A DNA stretch of 64,000 nt from Tipula vernalis (taxonomy: Eukaryota > Arthropoda > Insecta > Diptera > Tipulidae): NCBI GenBank assembly GCA_958295665.1, contig OY282560.1, positions 307,501,236 to 307,565,235 on the forward strand, read 5' to 3'. Below are positions 62,159 through 64,000 of this stretch, piece by piece. A program made the position numbers and the translations under genes. The notes under the pieces are model-generated. The model was not told the origin of the DNA. It did no database searches and saw only the letters and a list, made by a program, of their open reading frames with translations. Each line of letters starts with the position of its first letter. Position 1 is the first letter of the stretch.

Positions 62159-64000
62159 TTAATTCAAACTTATTGAATTTGAACAAACAAAATCGTGCTT
62201 TGTCTTAAGTTTGGCTACTTATAGCCTCAAAGTACCGGTGTGTACAATTCAACCAATAGCAAGTAGTAGGATTTTCAATAACTGTGGCTGCCAACGCCGA
62301 TTGTAACAAACTAGCGTGAACAACTTAATGGCGGATAAAAGTCATGTTTTATTTTAAATATAAAGTAGTAGTGAAAGAAAGTTAAAAGTTTTCATTAGAA
62401 TTGAAATAAACTAAAATCAGTTTTCAAAATAAGTGAATTAAAAAAATAAAATACAAATTTGTTAAAACATTAGTTATTTAATGACACAATTAAAATTAAA
62501 TTAAATTAATTAAATTTATAAGAATTTTGTGGTGGTGCTTGGGTAGATTTTAACATTTTTTTTTTAGAAAACCGCTCATTCAAGAAACGAAAAGGCCTTG
62601 GAGTGACTTGGAGTGAACAGTAAGTTTTTGAACATTTTTTTTTCGTTGGGTTATTTTTTTTTGGAATTTTCCTACATACATATATCTACTAAATGTTGCC
62701 ACAAATAAATTTAATTAATAAATAAAATAAAAAAATAAATAAATGAATAACCAATAGTAGATTTAGATAGTTATACAATATTAGGATTAATAACAAAATT
62801 TTTTATTATTCTTAATATGCCAACACTTAATTTAATTTTTAAATGAAATAAATAACCTCGATAATGAAGTAACGGTTTTTTATAAAGGGAAAAGTGGTTT
62901 CTTTGGGCAGCGATGATTAAAGTGTAATCCCATTGAAGGCGAGCTTTCCCTTAGCCAGCGCACCAACAGATGAACAACAGCAGGTCTTTCAGCACATGGC
63001 GCCGAAACAGGAACCTGAAGGTCAATGAAGACTAAGTTAACATGACCTGAAGGGCACTTTTGATTTTGTTACTTTGGTAATCCTAAAAAGATATCCAGGG
63101 AGCTTCACTCCTCAACTATTATAAGATAGTCGTATAATTCGCGTAAATTCATATGTTAAAAGTCTGGCGAATGACTAATCTTCTTGTTTTAGGTTCCGTT
63201 TCAAATATTTCATACTGTTAAGTTTTTTTTTTTTGATACAGTTTTTATTAGTTCTGTCTAATTATGATCTAACAGTGATTCTGTCAGCTCTTACGCGGAG
63301 TAGGATTAGCTGTGTCAATAATAAGAACATTAGAAGTAGAAGTATGTTATTTTCATTTTTTTTTTGAAACTCTATTTTTGGCTAAGATTTGTTTTTTATT
63401 TTGGATATTTTTGGTTCCATTTTGGGCCAATATGATTTTGTTTCTTAATCATCAGGAAAGTTTTGATTATTTTGGTGATTCCAATTTTCCTTTCATGATG
63501 TGGGTAACTTTCTATTCAGAATGAAATTATTTAGGTTTTCCAGATCATATCGAATATTTTTACACGAGTATACTGGTTTTATCAAGTTCGAATTATTAGT
63601 TTTGATTTTAACAGTGATTCTGTTGTTCCTGATAATTGGTCTTCGGTTAGACAGTTATTTAAGCTCATACATAATTGAAATCTAGCTAAAGGAGTTTACG
63701 CTTGTATATAAATTTCAAATTTTTTTCTTTAACTTTAATCATCTAGCGCAGAGATTCACAATTCCCGCTATTAATTTTCAGTGATTTTTTTTAAATAATT
63801 TACGAAGATTAAAGTCTTGTTTACCAACATACACTTTATTAGTTTTATAATTACTAGTCTTATTAATTTAATTATAATTGATTCTTAAATAACTTAACAA
63901 TCAATACGAATTTACTATTTGTTTTCAAATTTGTTGTTCTTGTTTTAACCAAATTGTTAGAGTACATTAGAGTTAACTACCTCTGATAATAAAATGGCAC
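62159..64000. other. Mostly anonymous; one candidate small exon at 62568-62619
   Basis: A tract TTTTTTTTTAG followed by 52 nt and AACA|GTAAGT looks like an exon in one open frame (NRSFKKRKGLGVTWSE). It contains CTTGGAGTGA twice in tandem. No neighbouring exons were found. ORFs at 63312 and 63500 are hydrophobic, AT-driven and unrecognised. Confidence 0.3.

Overview
The window looks like transposon-rich, AT-rich intergenic or heterochromatic DNA from an insect, most likely a cyclorrhaphan fly. This is inference. It rests on the mix of piggyBac, mariner, Tc1, PIF/Harbinger, Copia, BEL/Pao and Jockey-like remnants, on inferred introns of about 62-64 nt, on fly-like start contexts, and on a cullin-2-like gene fragment. 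I see no intact host gene, no rRNA or tRNA gene and no CRISPR array. Almost every coding stretch belongs to a mobile element, and most are broken by stops, frameshifts or deletions.

Layout. 1-5.3 kb: 3' part of a piggyBac transposase, a foldback MITE, an old tandem repeat, a dead mariner. 6.3-9.7 kb: a decayed Copia element (minus strand). 12.95-17.57 kb: a satellite block, first a degenerate CTCAAC-rich domain, then a TTTATAC heptamer block, then about 2.55 kb of phase-perfect TTTTTAC heptamer. 18.55-19.19 kb: a short PIF/Harbinger element with its TAA duplications. 22-34.6 kb: a decayed coding fragment, a large foldback family (two copies), a Tc1 fragment, Jockey-like LINE pieces, another foldback, degenerate repeats.

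36.3-42.1 kb: a decayed minus-strand gene, at least two introns, of a large uncharacterised family whose C-terminal part has acidic motifs like PIN/XPG nucleases. One 62-nt intron holds a structurally complete Tc1-like transposon (40274-41900) with an uninterrupted 331-codon DD34E transposase. 43-50 kb: BEL/Pao fragments, a short retroposon with 21-bp target duplications, a gag fragment.

50.7-61.1 kb is the most striking part. A BEL/Pao gag frame is cut after a TTT codon and resumes in frame 10.3 kb later after another TTT. The inserted element (50718-61056) has 14-bp CCCGAC... terminal inverted repeats, subterminal repeat arrays, a SWIM/YqaJ-type nuclease gene, a convergent THAP-DDE transposase gene (the gene pair I recall for ISL2EU-type transposons) and at least one further spliced gene of unknown function. 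Inside its right array sits a second, 1149-bp element with the same TTT/CCC boundary type that carries an intron-containing fragment of a cullin-2-like gene. The arrangement is BEL/Pao, then a large element, then a gene-capturing mini-element. The last 2.4 kb hold little beyond a 117-bp inverted-repeat mini-element.
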